From positions 1-37,213 of the forward strand of contig JAAYJC010000023.1 of assembly GCA_012523085.1 (NCBI GenBank): 37,213 bases of DNA. Reading direction: 5' to 3'. Shown one piece after another: positions 22,734-33,231 of the stretch. This DNA is from Clostridiales bacterium (GTDB lineage Bacteria > Bacillota > Clostridia > Oscillospirales > Oscillospiraceae). The position numbers and the translations under genes were made by a program. The number at the start of each line of letters is the position of its first letter. Positions within the stretch are counted from its first letter, which is position 1. Under the pieces are notes generated by a model. The model ran no database searches. It saw only the letters and a list, made by a program, of their open reading frames with translations, and was not told the DNA's origin.

Positions 22734-22776
22734 GGGGTTGCCGCGAAACGCACAGCATGCGTTTTGTGGCAACCCC
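22734..22776 (-). other. Long stable hairpin between khpA and rimM
   Basis: GGGGTTGCCGCGAAACGC and GCGTTTTGTGGCAACCCC pair over 18 bp with two G-T pairs and a 7-base loop. No T-run follows on either strand. In the khpA-rimM mRNA it would be a strong structure and may act as an RNA processing or stability element that sets the level of rimM-trmD compared with the upstream genes. Confidence 0.7.
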
Positions 22777-22794
22777 TTATGCTGCGATGCGTTT

Positions 22795-23025
22795 TCAGTC
22801 GACGATATCAACCGAAACCCGTTTCCCGTTTCGCTGAGCAAGAGATTTGACCAGCGTTCGGATCTCTTTGGCAATTCTTCCTTGTCTGCCGATCACCTTG
22901 CCCATATCACCCGAAGCTACACGAAGTTCCAGCACAATCTCCGTACCGTCTTCCCGCTCGGTAACCGATACATCGTCCGGATTATCCACAAGGTTTTTGG
23001 CAATGTAAAGCAATAGTTCTTTCAT
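22795..23025 (-). CDS. khpA: KH-domain RNA-binding protein (YlqC/KhpA)
   Basis: The protein has 76 residues made of a single KH domain. It starts MKELLLYIAKNLVDNPDDV, normal for KhpA, and has the RNA-binding loop GRQG at residues 46-49 within GKVIGRQGRIAKEIR. In Firmicutes KhpA pairs with KhpB (Jag/EloR) and affects RNA and cell elongation. Its place between rpsP and rimM is standard. A GGGAGG site precedes the ATG. Confidence 0.95.
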   Translation of the reverse strand: MKELLLYIAKNLVDNPDDVSVTEREDGTEIVLELRVASGDMGKVIGRQGRIAKEIRTLVKSLAQRNGKRVSVDIVD

Positions 23026-23184
23026 GCAAACCTCCCAATTCCGCCGTATGCGGCCGCAAAAGGCGGTGAAAAATGAACGCGCCCGGAAAATCGGCGGCCA
23101 TGTTCACCAGACCTTACCGTCAATGCCTGAAATGCCTGCCGATGCAGAACATTTTACAGGCAACTAAGCAGGTTTAGTTGTTTT

Positions 23185-23424
23185 TCATAGAACGCCGGCT
23201 TTTTTCAGCAGGGCTTTGACTGTGTCCGTGGGTTGGGCTCCGTTTTTGATCCAATCGAGTGCGCGCTGACCGTCAACTTTGATTTCCGAGGGTTCCGCCA
23301 AAGGATTATACGTCCCGATTTCTTCAATAAATCTGCCGTCCCTGGGGAAATGAGAATCGGCAACAACGATCCTGTAAAAAGGTTTTTTCTTTGCACCCAT
23401 TCTGCGAAGTCTGATTTTGACCAT
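23185..23424 (-). CDS. rpsP: 30S ribosomal protein S16
   Basis: This 79-residue basic protein opens [20 protein letters not shown] and continues with [20 protein letters not shown], both classic for S16. The ribosome binding site GGAGG precedes ATG 23424. It lies 56 bases after ffh. A 159-base gap with several short GC-rich stems separates it from khpA. Confidence 0.97.
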   Translation of the reverse strand: MVKIRLRRMGAKKKPFYRIVVADSHFPRDGRFIEEIGTYNPLAEPSEIKVDGQRALDWIKNGAQPTDTVKALLKKAGVL

Positions 23425-23480
23425 TAAAGGTACACCTCCGTAAAAATATTCACCTATTGATAATGTATAAACAATTGCTG

Positions 23481-24821
23481 TTATAAACCAAATAATCCGC
23501 GCTTTTTACTTTTCATGAGTTTCCGTCCGGCTTTCCCGCCGAATTGCTTTGCCATTGTCTGCATCATATCAAACTGCTTTAACAGTCTGTTGATGTCCAC
23601 CACCTGCGTACCGCTGCCGGCCGCAATTCTTTTTTTTCGGCTGCTGTTGAGGATGGACGGGTTTTCGCGTTCCCGCACCGTCATCGATTGTATGATCGCT
23701 TCTGTGCGTGTGAGCGCTTTCTCGTCTACAGCGGCGCCTTTCAGCGCTTTTGCGTCCACACCGGGCAGCATGCCCGCAATGTCGTTGATGGAGCCCATGG
23801 ATTTCAGCGAAAGGAGCTGCTCATAAAAGTCTGATAATGTGAACTTGTTGCTCATCAGCTTGTTTGTCAGCTCTACCGCTTTTTTTTCGTCAAAACTTTG
23901 TTCCGCTTTTTCAATCAAGGTCAGGATATCGCCCATACCCAGAATTCTCGATGCCATTCTTTCCGGATGAAAAAGCTCTATGCCGTCAAGCTTTTCTCCG
24001 ATTCCGGCAAATTTAATGGGTTTTCCCGTTACCGCTCTGACTGACAGCGCGGCTCCGCCTCTTGCATCCCCGTCGAGCTTTGTCAGGAAAATACCGTCGA
24101 TACCCAGCGCATCGTCAAAGGCCTTCGCCGCGTTAACAGCGTCTTGTCCTGTCATCGCATCCACAACCAGCATAACCTCATCGGGGCTGACGGCTGCTTT
24201 GATTCTTTTCAATTCATCCATCAGCGTTTCATCGATATGAAGGCGGCCGGCCGTATCCAAAATGACCGGATCATTGCCGTGCTTCCTTGCATGCTCAATC
24301 GAGGATTTGGCGATATCGACAGGATTGACCGTACCCATTTGAAAGACAGGGACATCTACCTGCGCGCCTACGGTTTCCAGCTGCTTGATCGCGGCAGGCC
24401 GGTATATGTCGCAGGCGACAAGCAAAGGGCGTTTACCGCTTCTCTTTAAAAGCGCCGCGAGCTTGGCGCCGTTAGTAGTTTTGCCTGCGCCCTGGAGTCC
24501 GACAAGCATGACAACAGTCGGAGGTTTTGAAGCATTGTTCAGCTTTGCGTTTTCACTGCCCATTGTCGCCGTCAGCTCTTCGTTCACGATCTTTATGACC
24601 ATTTGAGCCGGCGTCAGGCTTTCCAATACATCTTTGCCGGTTGCTCTTTCGGTGACCCTGGCAATGAAGTCCTTTACGACTTTATAGCTGACATCGGCCT
24701 CAAGAAGTGCCAGACGCACGTCGCGCATCGAGTCCCTGACATCTGATTCGGTCAGCCTTCCTTTGCTTCTCAGACGTTTGAAGGTAGCGGAAAGCTTCTC
24801 GGCTAAACTTTCAAATGCCAT
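23481..24821 (-). CDS. ffh: Signal recognition particle GTPase Ffh
   Basis: The protein has 446 residues. The N domain (1-90) includes [22 protein letters not shown]. The GTPase domain has G1 GLQGAGKTT (about 107), DTAGRL (G3) and [10 protein letters not shown] (G4). The methionine-rich M domain starts at about 300 with [18 protein letters not shown] and binds signal peptides and SRP RNA. Ffh targets membrane proteins co-translationally with FtsY. The GGAGG site lies in the 15-base gap from ylxM. The SRP RNA gene is not in this window. Confidence 0.97.
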   Translation of the reverse strand: MAFESLAEKLSATFKRLRSKGRLTESDVRDSMRDVRLALLEADVSYKVVKDFIARVTERATGKDVLESLTPAQMVIKIVNEELTATMGSENAKLNNASKPPTVVMLVGLQGAGKTTNGAKLAALLKRSGKRPLLVACDIYRPAAIKQLETVGAQVDVPVFQMGTVNPVDIAKSSIEHARKHGNDPVILDTAGRLHIDETLMDELKRIKAAVSPDEVMLVVDAMTGQDAVNAAKAFDDALGIDGIFLTKLDGDARGGAALSVRAVTGKPIKFAGIGEKLDGIELFHPERMASRILGMGDILTLIEKAEQSFDEKKAVELTNKLMSNKFTLSDFYEQLLSLKSMGSINDIAGMLPGVDAKALKGAAVDEKALTRTEAIIQSMTVRERENPSILNSSRKKRIAAGSGTQVVDINRLLKQFDMMQTMAKQFGGKAGRKLMKSKKRGLFGL

Positions 24822-24836
24822 ATCTGCCTCCCGTAG

Positions 24837-25199
24837 TTAATTTTTCAAAAACTGAAGCCGCTCATAAATGTCGTTGCAGAGCGTCAGCAGCTGACCGTTT
24901 TTGAATCTGGACTGATTGAGATGTGCGATTTCCTTTACATAGCCTTCAATAATCTTGATATCATTTTGGATCTCGGAATAACGCCGCATTATGCCTGTTT
25001 TCGCCTCAGTCGACTCTAAAATTGCCTCAGCCCGGATAATGATATCCCGGACGCCCTGCCTGCTGATCCCGTCGTTTTCGGCAATTTCGGACAGGGAGAG
25101 ATTTTCGTTGTAATAAAGGTCAAAATACTCACGTTGTTTCTCGGTCAGAAGATTACCGAAAAAATCAAAAAGCATCGTCATTCGAACAGTTTTATTCAC
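24837..25199 (-). CDS. ylxM: YlxM-family (UPF0122) DNA-binding-like protein
   Basis: This 120-residue protein begins with GTG 25199, seven bases after GGAGG. It carries a sigma-70 region 4-like helix-turn-helix (LTEKQREYFDLYYNENLSLSEIAENDGISRQGVRDII, residues about 18-54, given here in parts of one continuous motif: LTEKQREYF, then LSLSEIAENDGISRQGVRD). YlxM is found just before ffh in most Firmicutes and is thought to modulate the SRP pathway. Its exact function is not settled. Confidence 0.93.
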   Translation of the reverse strand: MNKTVRMTMLFDFFGNLLTEKQREYFDLYYNENLSLSEIAENDGISRQGVRDIIIRAEAILESTEAKTGIMRRYSEIQNDIKIIEGYVKEIAHLNQSRFKNGQLLTLCNDIYERLQFLKN

Positions 25200-25592
25200 A
25201 ACTTCACCTCCATAACCTCATTGCTGTGCAAAAGCTCCCGGCGGCAAAGCGCACCGCCTCAGCGTGCACATATGACCGATAAATGTAAAGCGATAACGCC
25301 TTACGATGGATAGTGTAATTCATTTTAAGACAATTGTCAAGAAATTTATCTGCACATTTTAGTATTATTGTAAAGCAATATTACTTGTCCTGATCGCGGT
25401 ATAGTGTGTTTGAGCCGAAAGCATTCGGGTTTGCAAATTGAACTGGCGGAAGAATAAAAGGCGGGATAAAACGGTAACTGAATAAAAATGTACCGCAATT
25501 ATAAAAATATACACATTGCGCTGTTTGAATAGACAAGAAAAAGCGGGTAACACAGCTGCGGCCTGAGCGCTGCGGCGGAATGGATGATATAA
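25200..25592 (-). other. Divergent intergenic region between ylxM and the glucan synthase gene
   Basis: This 393-base gap holds the ylxM promoter (25312-25340) and its leader of about 105 bases, in which GGCGG (25240-25244) and CCGCC (25254-25258) can form a hairpin. A small inverted repeat TATTG/CAATA (25366-25380) lies near the centre and could be an operator. The rightward half is AT-rich. I found no convincing promoter for the glucan synthase gene there, and no gene. Confidence 0.6.
25312..25340 (-). promoter_or_regulatory. SigA-type promoter of the ylxM-ffh-rpsP-khpA-rimM-trmD operon
   Basis: On the minus strand TTGACA (25340-25335) and TACACT (25317-25312) are separated by 17 bases. 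The -35 box is perfect. Transcription would begin near 25305. Confidence 0.87.
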
Positions 25593-28500
25593 ATGACTGA
25601 CGGAAATATGATTACTTACATTGATGGTGACAGACTGCCGAAATATGCGGAGAATGTGGCAAAGGCTATTGTTCCCGGCGGCGAAATCAATGCTGCGCGC
25701 TCGAAAAGGGAGCTGTCACGGATTCTTGATCAACTGAAAGGAATATGTTTTTATGCCGAGAGATATATGAGATCGGCCATTAAGATTCCGACAGAAGTGG
25801 AGTGGCTCGTCGACAACAGGTATATAGCGGAAAGGGAAGCCAAGGGCGTTATTGCCGATTTGAAACGTGCAAAAATGCTTCCGAAAGCATACGGGAAAGC
25901 GCATCCAATCATCTATGAAGCCGCCTTTTCTCTGGTGCGTTCCGGAAAAGGTGAAATAACGGAAGAAAGGCTCAAATGCTTTTTGGATCACTTTCAAAAC
26001 GCTCTGGTTTTAACTGAGAAGGAGCTTTCTTTGTTTGTCCCGATGATTAAGCTTGCGCTGGTTTCCTTGCTCAATGAAACAGCCAAGGACATTGCCTTTA
26101 TGCTTGACTGCAAGATGAAAAGCGATGAGACAAATCCTTTCTGTGCGGAAGAAATGGTAGAAAAGCTGAAAAATGGCGGTCAGTGCATATCCTGCGAGTT
26201 TTTGCAAAGAGCCTCCGAAGCAAAAGCGCGTCATGAAGAGATGACGCTAAAGGTAGCCACGGTGTTTTCATCCTTAAGGCTGCTTTCCTCTCTGGATGTC
26301 TCGTTAACACTTGAGGATGTCAGCAGGGTAGAGCGTACATTGATAAAGGATCCGGCCGGTGTCTATATACAAATGGAGCAGGAAAGCAGAGCCATGTACA
26401 GGCGGGATCTCGCGCGGCTTGCACGAACTAAAGGAATCAGTGAAAACGATGCCGCTTCGGCGATATTAAAGCTATCGGAAAATAGTGAGGGGAAAAAGGC
26501 GCACGTCGGTCATTATATCTATGAAGAGCCTCTGGGAACAAAACCGTCCGGGCACTCTGCCGCTGCGTTTATCGGTTGGATCGTTTTGTCCTCGCTTTTT
26601 ATCAGTTTGTTTTTAGGTTATGTTCTGGGCGGGTTCGGATACGCCTTTCTTCTATTTCTGCCTGTTTTCGAAATCGTCAGGAATACCGCGGATTTTTGTG
26701 TTCTGAAGCTGGTAAGGCCGCGAAAACTGCCCAGGCTGGAACTGAGAAACGGTATACCGGAAGAAGGGAGAACGCTTTGTGTCATTTCCTGCTTATTGAC
26801 CTCTGTGCAAAGCGGGGAAAGGTATGCAAAGCTTCTTGAGGAATATAGACTTTCAAACAGATCGGCCGGAAAGGAGCTTCTGTTTGGTCTTCTTGCCGAC
26901 CTGAAGGAGTCCGGTACCGAGACTGAGGCGAGCGATGAAAGCTTTATTATGGCGGCTCAGGAAAAAGTGGAAGCGCTGAACAAAAAATACGGCGAAGGCT
27001 TTTATCTGATAACCAGAAAGAGAAGCTACAACCCGCGTGACAGAATGTATATGGCCTGGGAAAGAAAAAGAGGCGCGATTCTGGAACTGGTATGCGGGAT
27101 AAAGGGAGATAAAAGCGGAATAATCCTGAGAGCCGGCTCTTCTCAAATGCTCAGCGGGGTAAAATATATCATTTTGCTCGACAGCGATACCAGACCCGGC
27201 GTGGATACGGCACGCGAGCTCGCAGGCGCCATGCTTCACCCTTTAAATACGCCGGCCGTGGACAGTAAACGAAAAATTGTGGTTGAAGGCCACGGTATTA
27301 TCCAGCCCAGAATAGCGCTGGATCTTGAAGCTGCCAACAAAAGCGATTTTTCCCGGATATTCGGCGGCCAGGGCGGAACCGATCCGTATGCCGTTAACGC
27401 AGGCGACGTATATCAGGATTTATTTGATGAAGGCTCGTTTACCGGTAAAGGAATACTGTCGGTTGACGCATATTTTGAATGCCTGAGCGGCAGGCTGCCG
27501 GAAAACAAAATCCTTTCACATGATTTGCTGGAAGGCGCTTACCTTCGCTCGGGGTTTATGGGCGATATTGAATTCACCGACGGGTTTCCTTATAAGCTGT
27601 TATCCTATTATGAAAGAATGCACCGCTGGATTCGCGGAGACTGGCAGGTTTCCCCCTGGCTGTTTAGAAAAGTTAAAACAACGAACAACAAGGTCGAAAA
27701 AAACCCGCTGAATTCCGTGAATAAGTGGAAGATATTTGATAACCTCAGGCGCAGCCTGACACCTTTGGGCCTTTTTGTCCCCATTGTTCTTACCATGTTT
27801 ATCGGAAAAGCGCTTACTGTCCTATTACTCTCTGCGCTTCTGGCTTTGTCCTCAAAGCTTCTGATCGGTTATGCCGATTCGATCATCAGGCCGGGCAATG
27901 CGCTCAAGCCGAAATACAGATCCGGCGTAATTTCCGGTATCAGCGGCGCACTTATGCAGACATTTCTCCAATTTTTGTTTTTACCTTATGCCGCTTTCGT
28001 GTCTCTCTGCGCAATCCTCACCGCCTTATTCCGGATGCTGATATCCAATCGGAACCTGCTGCAATGGGTAACGGCGGAAGAAGCGGATAAAAGAACCGGC
28101 GGCAGCATAATTTACCATTATAAACGCATGTTTTTCTCCGTAACAGCGGGTATTCTCGTCATGGTTTTTTCTCCGTATGCCTATGCCGTTGCCGTCGGAA
28201 TCTTATGGCTGCTGTCTCCGCTTTGCGCGTATGTGCAAAGCCGTGAAATAAATGACGAGTTAAGCATATCTGAGGATAAAAGAACGTTTCTTGTTCGCTG
28301 CGCACATGACAGCTGGAAATATTTCGACAAGATGCTGACGCAAAGACGAAGCTATCTCCCACCGGACAACTGGCAGGAAGAACCTGCAATTGGTACCGCT
28401 GAACGCACATCACCGACAAATATCGGTCTGGCTATGCTGTCTGCGCTGGCGGCCTTCGATCTGCATTTGTGTTCAAAAGAAAGAATGCTCGGAATCTTGT

Positions 28501-31500
28501 CCGGTATTCTCGATACGCTGGAACGGCTGCCGAAATGGAAAGGGCATCTTTACAACTGGTATGATACCAAAAGCCTTAAACCGCTGGAGCCCAGATATAT
28601 ATCCACGGTGGACAGCGGCAATCTGATAGGCTGCGTCATTGCTTTGATTGAGGGCTTAAAGGAGCTCGGCGAATACGAGCTTACCGTAAGGCTGAAGAGG
28701 CTGATTGATGAGATGAGCTTCAAGCCGCTTTATGACAATGTGCGAAAGCTCTTTTATATCGGGTATGACGCGACGGAAAACGCGCCGACCATGGGTTGGT
28801 ATGACCTGATGTCCAGCGAAGCCAGACAGTCCAGCTATATTGCCATTGCCAGAGGCGAGGTTGAGAAAAAGCACTGGCAGAAGCTCGGCAGGGTCCTCGC
28901 CCGTATAGACGGACGCTGCGGCCTCGCTTCATGGACAGGAACAATGTTTGAATACTTCATGCCGAATCTGCTGATGCCCTGCTACAAGAATTCGCTGATC
29001 CATGAAAGCCTGAAACTCTGCCTGTATGCGCAAAAGAAAAAGTGCAGCCCCTGGGGCATTTCCGAAAGCTCCTTTTATGCCTTTGATACGGCACTCAACT
29101 ACAAATATAAAGCGCATGGGGTTCAAAGTCTGGCTTTGAAGCGGGGGATGGAAAGAGAAACGGTCGTATCGCCCTACTCAACGTTTCTTACGCTGCCCTA
29201 TGACCTGAACGGCGCTGTAAAAAACCTGAAACGGCTGAAAAATCTGAACATGGAAGGCAGGTACGGTTTTTACGAGGCCGTTGACTTTACGCCTTCCAGA
29301 CTGGATTCAAAAAAATACGAGATCGTAAAGTGTTTTATGGTTCACCATATCGGTATGAGCCTCGTGGCCCTCGACAACGCACTGAACAAAAACATCATGC
29401 AAAAACGGTTTATGCGGGATCCGGCCATGTCCGGACACGCGGGACTGCTTCAGGAGAAGGGACCGGTCGGGCATGTCATTGCGACAAGACAAGGCGCCGA
29501 TGTACCGGATAAACCGGACCGCATGCCGATGGAGATATGGAAAAAGAACCTCAACGGAACGGATATTTTAAACCCCGCCTGCACACTGCTTTCAAACGGA
29601 GCCTATACTGTCCTTATGACCGAGCTGGGTTCAACACGCTCCACATGGGACAACACTTCAATTACGCGGTTTGACAGCGATCGATTTGCCGGCCAGAACG
29701 GGATTCATTTCTACTTGCGGACCGGCACGGAGTTCATCTCATTGCTGCCGGCTCCCGAATACGATAAGGATTCCGCCTTCCGCTGCGAGTTCACCGGCGG
29801 GCACGGGCGAATCTATATGAAACACAAGGATATCGAATCGTGCATGGAGGTCTATGTCCCGCAAGGGGAGATCGGCGAGCACAGAGATGTCACCGTGAAA
29901 AACCATGCCGAAGAAACGCGGAAAATTGAATTGATCTGCTATTTTGAGCCGGTTTTGGCGACCCAAAGAGATTATATGTCGCATCCGGCCTTCTCCAGGC
30001 TGTCGGTTGAAACATCACTCAACGAAAACGGGATCATTATAAAAAGGCGGCACGGTGCGGATGAAAAGAGCGCTGTCTTGTGCTTTTCCTGTTCAAAGAA
30101 AGTGGGGTTTGAGACCTCAAGAGAAAAAGCTCTCGGCAGAGGCGGTATACGCGCCATCGCTCACGCATCTGCCGGGGAGCCCTCGGGCAGCCTCGGAGCG
30201 GTCCTTGATCCCTGCCTTTATGCAAAAATTAAGCTCATACTCAGAGCAGGTGAGAGCAAAAGAATCCATTTCGCACTGGCCGTATCCGATGACGAGGAAA
30301 CGGCTGCAGACGGCGCGCAGCGGATACTTGCGCTGCGCAAAACCAAGGGTCTGTCCCATCTGGACAGCAAAGCCAAAAACCTCGATATGTCGCCCGCCGA
30401 AGTTGACGATGCGCTGAGCAGGCTGAGCAGTCTGGTGTTTTACACCGGAGAGAGGGAGAAACTGGCACAGTATATCGAAAAAGGCTGTCAGGGAAAGCCC
30501 GGGTTATGGCGTTACGGGATTTCCGGTGATTTTCCGGTCCTGTCTGTCGAAGTTGAAAATGAAGAAGAAGCGGAAAAAACGATTAAACTGATTAAAGAAC
30601 ATGCTTTCATCACACAAAACGGCTTTAAGTATGATCTCGTCTTTATTATAAACGACGGCGGAAGCTACCGTCAGCCCGTCAGAACGCTGCTCAGCGATGC
30701 GATACGAAGGATGGGCCGGGAAAGCTACGTGAATACATCAGCCGGGATTCATTTGATCGACGGGAGCGCCGCGGACATCTCGGGCGTTCTGTCGATGTCC
30801 GATCTATTGCTGAACGTGAAAGACGATTTTCCAAAGGCACCGCGAGATACGCAGCTTATGCCAAAAAACAGGTTCTTTATCCGCGGTAAGGCCATTGAGG
30901 ACGAGACACCCGAATACCGATATTCAGACGATAAGAGCTTTGTCTTTGAATCAGGAGGCTCGCTTAACCCCATCACCTGGAGCCATATACTGACAAACGG
31001 AAATTTCGGCTGGCTGTGTTCGGACGCCGGAACGGGGAACATGTGGTATAAAAATGCGCGTGAATACAGGATAAATGCATGGCGAAACGATCCGCTGGCC
31101 GATACCGGACCGGAAAGCATAGAGCTTTACAGAAACGGGAAAAGCATTTCTTTGTTTTCGGCTTCCGACGGGTATCCGTGCAAGGTGACTTATGGGTTTG
31201 GCTACGCTTCCTGGGTGAAGCAGATTGAACGCACAGAAGTTGTAATGACGGCGTTTGTCCATCCGAAAACCGACGCGCGTGTGATCCTGATAGAAATGAA
31301 GAACAAAAGCAATAATGACAAGATCAGATATTTCACCGAATTGATCCTGGGATCGGAACCGGACGAAGCTGGCTCTGTGTTTATAGAGCTCAAGGACGAC
31401 TGCTTTTTCAGCTGGAATATGGGACGGGCTGTTTCGGGCGATCCGTTTACCCTTCTGTGCAGCGCCATTCCCGAGACCTTTACCTGCGACAAAACCTCCT

Positions 31501-33176
31501 GGTTTCTCGGAAAACCCGACAGAAAAGTCGGAGCGGGACTCGACCCCTGTATCGGGTGCGTTTATGAAGCCGAAGACACGGTCGTGCTGGTCTGCGGAAT
31601 CGATCATATAGACGAGCTGCGAAAGCTGATAGAACCCGATGCGGCAAAAAAGGCGCTGGAAGAAACGAAACAGTACTGGAAAGCGCTTGTGCAGACCACA
31701 GTAATCACAACGCCTTCCGAACAGCTCAACAGGTATATGAACGGCTGGGCGCTGTATCAGGTTCTGGCCTGCCGGGTGATGGGCAGAACATCCATTTACC
31801 AGAGCGGCGGGGCATATGGGTTTCGGGATCAGCTGCAGGATGTCTGCGCTCTGATATATACTGCTCCGGAGCTTGTGAAGGAACAGATACTGATGGCCTG
31901 CGAGCATCAGTATGAAGAAGGAGATGTTCAGCATTGGTGGCACCGGGGCCTGTATGGGAATCCGGATAAAGGCGTCAGAACCAGATGCAGCGACGACCTG
32001 CTGTGGCTGCCTTATGCTGTCATTGAATACGTTGAAAAAACGGGCGACAGCATGATTTTGCACAAAAAGGCGGATTATCTTCGTTCCAACCCGCTCAAGG
32101 ACGGGGAGAGCGACAGATATGAAACAGCGGAAAAGGCAAATGAGCCGGAAAGCGTGTTCCTGCATTGCGTAAAGGCGCTTGAAATGGTGCTTATGCGCGG
32201 TACCGGGCTAAACGAACTGCTGTTCATCGGAAGCGGAGACTGGAACGACGGTTTCAGCAAGGTGGGAGCAGAGGGAAGAGGCGAAAGCGTATGGCTCACC
32301 TGGTTTGCCGCCATGATACTCAAGCGGTTTGCCCGCATATGCCGGATCATGGGAGAGAATACCATTGCCTCGCGGTACAAAAGCCGCGCCGAATCGCTTG
32401 GCGCAGCCGCCGACCATGCCTGGGACGGCAGCTGGTATTTGCGCGGCTTTTTCGATAATGGACTGCCGCTGGGCAGCGAGAAAAGCACGGAGTGCAAAAT
32501 TGATTCCATCGCACAGAGCTTTTCCGTCATCAGCGGATTCGGAAGCGATGAAAAGGCAATGAAGTCGCTTCACAGCTCGCTTAAACACCTGTTTGACCGA
32601 AATAACGGTATAGTCAAACTGTTTACGCCCGCGTTCAATCTGGCGGATTCGAATCCGGGATATATTGCAGGCTACCTGCCCGGTGTCCGGGAAAACGGCG
32701 GGCAATATACCCATGCCGCAATCTGGCTGGCTTTGGCTTGTCTGAAAGCGGGCCTTATAACCGAAGGGTGGGAAATCCTTCGCGTGCTTATACCGGAAAA
32801 TCACGATCAGAAGGTATATAAGACCGAGCCTTACGTTCTGACCGCCGATGTTTATACCAATCCCCAGCATATCGGAAGAGGCGGCTGGAGCTGGTACACG
32901 GGAGCTGCCGCCTGGTTTTACAGAGCGGTGACGGAGGAACTGCTCGGCTTGCGAAAGCAAAATGGTGAAATTACGCTGACTCCCCGGCTGCCGAAGGATT
33001 GGAAAGGCTTTGATGCGGTAATCGGGACCGCAAAAGACAAACTGTATATCAGTTGTACCAGAGGAGGCAAAAACAGAATCTTGATCGGGAGCAAAAAAAT
33101 AAATGAAGTAAGCAAAAAAACCGATGAAGATAAGCTTCTTGCGGATATATCTCAAAAAAGCGGCCCGGAGCCATAA
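25593..33176 (+). CDS. Cyclic beta-1,2-glucan synthase (NdvB/ChvB/Cgs-like)
   Basis: This giant membrane protein has 2527 residues. After a helical N-terminal part, membrane helices at about 325-375 precede a GT84-type glycosyltransferase domain with LLDSDTRPG (about 525), FGGQGGTDPYA (about 588), SHDLLEG (about 645) and HRWIRGDWQ (about 677). About six more helices follow (722-895). The middle domain starting DNWQEEPAIGTAERTSPTN (about 925) resembles the region now assigned to the ring-closing GH189 activity. The C-terminal part is GH94-like, with YQSGGAYGFRDQLQD and the general-acid motif GSGDWNDG (about 2213). These enzymes use UDP-glucose to make cyclic beta-1,2-glucans, known mainly in Rhizobiales and Brucella (about 2830-2870 residues) and in some Firmicutes. 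The ATG is uncertain because its ribosome binding site is weak. Confidence 0.9.
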   Translation: MTDGNMITYIDGDRLPKYAENVAKAIVPGGEINAARSKRELSRILDQLKGICFYAERYMRSAIKIPTEVEWLVDNRYIAEREAKGVIADLKRAKMLPKAYGKAHPIIYEAAFSLVRSGKGEITEERLKCFLDHFQNALVLTEKELSLFVPMIKLALVSLLNETAKDIAFMLDCKMKSDETNPFCAEEMVEKLKNGGQCISCEFLQRASEAKARHEEMTLKVATVFSSLRLLSSLDVSLTLEDVSRVERTLIKDPAGVYIQMEQESRAMYRRDLARLARTKGISENDAASAILKLSENSEGKKAHVGHYIYEEPLGTKPSGHSAAAFIGWIVLSSLFISLFLGYVLGGFGYAFLLFLPVFEIVRNTADFCVLKLVRPRKLPRLELRNGIPEEGRTLCVISCLLTSVQSGERYAKLLEEYRLSNRSAGKELLFGLLADLKESGTETEASDESFIMAAQEKVEALNKKYGEGFYLITRKRSYNPRDRMYMAWERKRGAILELVCGIKGDKSGIILRAGSSQMLSGVKYIILLDSDTRPGVDTARELAGAMLHPLNTPAVDSKRKIVVEGHGIIQPRIALDLEAANKSDFSRIFGGQGGTDPYAVNAGDVYQDLFDEGSFTGKGILSVDAYFECLSGRLPENKILSHDLLEGAYLRSGFMGDIEFTDGFPYKLLSYYERMHRWIRGDWQVSPWLFRKVKTTNNKVEKNPLNSVNKWKIFDNLRRSLTPLGLFVPIVLTMFIGKALTVLLLSALLALSSKLLIGYADSIIRPGNALKPKYRSGVISGISGALMQTFLQFLFLPYAAFVSLCAILTALFRMLISNRNLLQWVTAEEADKRTGGSIIYHYKRMFFSVTAGILVMVFSPYAYAVAVGILWLLSPLCAYVQSREINDELSISEDKRTFLVRCAHDSWKYFDKMLTQRRSYLPPDNWQEEPAIGTAERTSPTNIGLAMLSALAAFDLHLCSKERMLGILSGILDTLERLPKWKGHLYNWYDTKSLKPLEPRYISTVDSGNLIGCVIALIEGLKELGEYELTVRLKRLIDEMSFKPLYDNVRKLFYIGYDATENAPTMGWYDLMSSEARQSSYIAIARGEVEKKHWQKLGRVLARIDGRCGLASWTGTMFEYFMPNLLMPCYKNSLIHESLKLCLYAQKKKCSPWGISESSFYAFDTALNYKYKAHGVQSLALKRGMERETVVSPYSTFLTLPYDLNGAVKNLKRLKNLNMEGRYGFYEAVDFTPSRLDSKKYEIVKCFMVHHIGMSLVALDNALNKNIMQKRFMRDPAMSGHAGLLQEKGPVGHVIATRQGADVPDKPDRMPMEIWKKNLNGTDILNPACTLLSNGAYTVLMTELGSTRSTWDNTSITRFDSDRFAGQNGIHFYLRTGTEFISLLPAPEYDKDSAFRCEFTGGHGRIYMKHKDIESCMEVYVPQGEIGEHRDVTVKNHAEETRKIELICYFEPVLATQRDYMSHPAFSRLSVETSLNENGIIIKRRHGADEKSAVLCFSCSKKVGFETSREKALGRGGIRAIAHASAGEPSGSLGAVLDPCLYAKIKLILRAGESKRIHFALAVSDDEETAADGAQRILALRKTKGLSHLDSKAKNLDMSPAEVDDALSRLSSLVFYTGEREKLAQYIEKGCQGKPGLWRYGISGDFPVLSVEVENEEEAEKTIKLIKEHAFITQNGFKYDLVFIINDGGSYRQPVRTLLSDAIRRMGRESYVNTSAGIHLIDGSAADISGVLSMSDLLLNVKDDFPKAPRDTQLMPKNRFFIRGKAIEDETPEYRYSDDKSFVFESGGSLNPITWSHILTNGNFGWLCSDAGTGNMWYKNAREYRINAWRNDPLADTGPESIELYRNGKSISLFSASDGYPCKVTYGFGYASWVKQIERTEVVMTAFVHPKTDARVILIEMKNKSNNDKIRYFTELILGSEPDEAGSVFIELKDDCFFSWNMGRAVSGDPFTLLCSAIPETFTCDKTSWFLGKPDRKVGAGLDPCIGCVYEAEDTVVLVCGIDHIDELRKLIEPDAAKKALEETKQYWKALVQTTVITTPSEQLNRYMNGWALYQVLACRVMGRTSIYQSGGAYGFRDQLQDVCALIYTAPELVKEQILMACEHQYEEGDVQHWWHRGLYGNPDKGVRTRCSDDLLWLPYAVIEYVEKTGDSMILHKKADYLRSNPLKDGESDRYETAEKANEPESVFLHCVKALEMVLMRGTGLNELLFIGSGDWNDGFSKVGAEGRGESVWLTWFAAMILKRFARICRIMGENTIASRYKSRAESLGAAADHAWDGSWYLRGFFDNGLPLGSEKSTECKIDSIAQSFSVISGFGSDEKAMKSLHSSLKHLFDRNNGIVKLFTPAFNLADSNPGYIAGYLPGVRENGGQYTHAAIWLALACLKAGLITEGWEILRVLIPENHDQKVYKTEPYVLTADVYTNPQHIGRGGWSWYTGAAAWFYRAVTEELLGLRKQNGEITLTPRLPKDWKGFDAVIGTAKDKLYISCTRGGKNRILIGSKKINEVSKKTDEDKLLADISQKSGPEP

Positions 33177-33231
33177 ACATGGCGGTGAAAGCCCGATTAT
33201 TTTCATCGGAAATGGAAATGGCGGAAAAATC

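Noticed and set aside
27520..32530. Many open frames of 60-400 codons antisense or out of frame in the glucan synthase gene, the longest on the minus strand at 30951-32165
   Set aside because: The plus-strand gene has clear family motifs along its length. The antisense frames are shadows of its codon bias and have no recognisable domains or binding sites.
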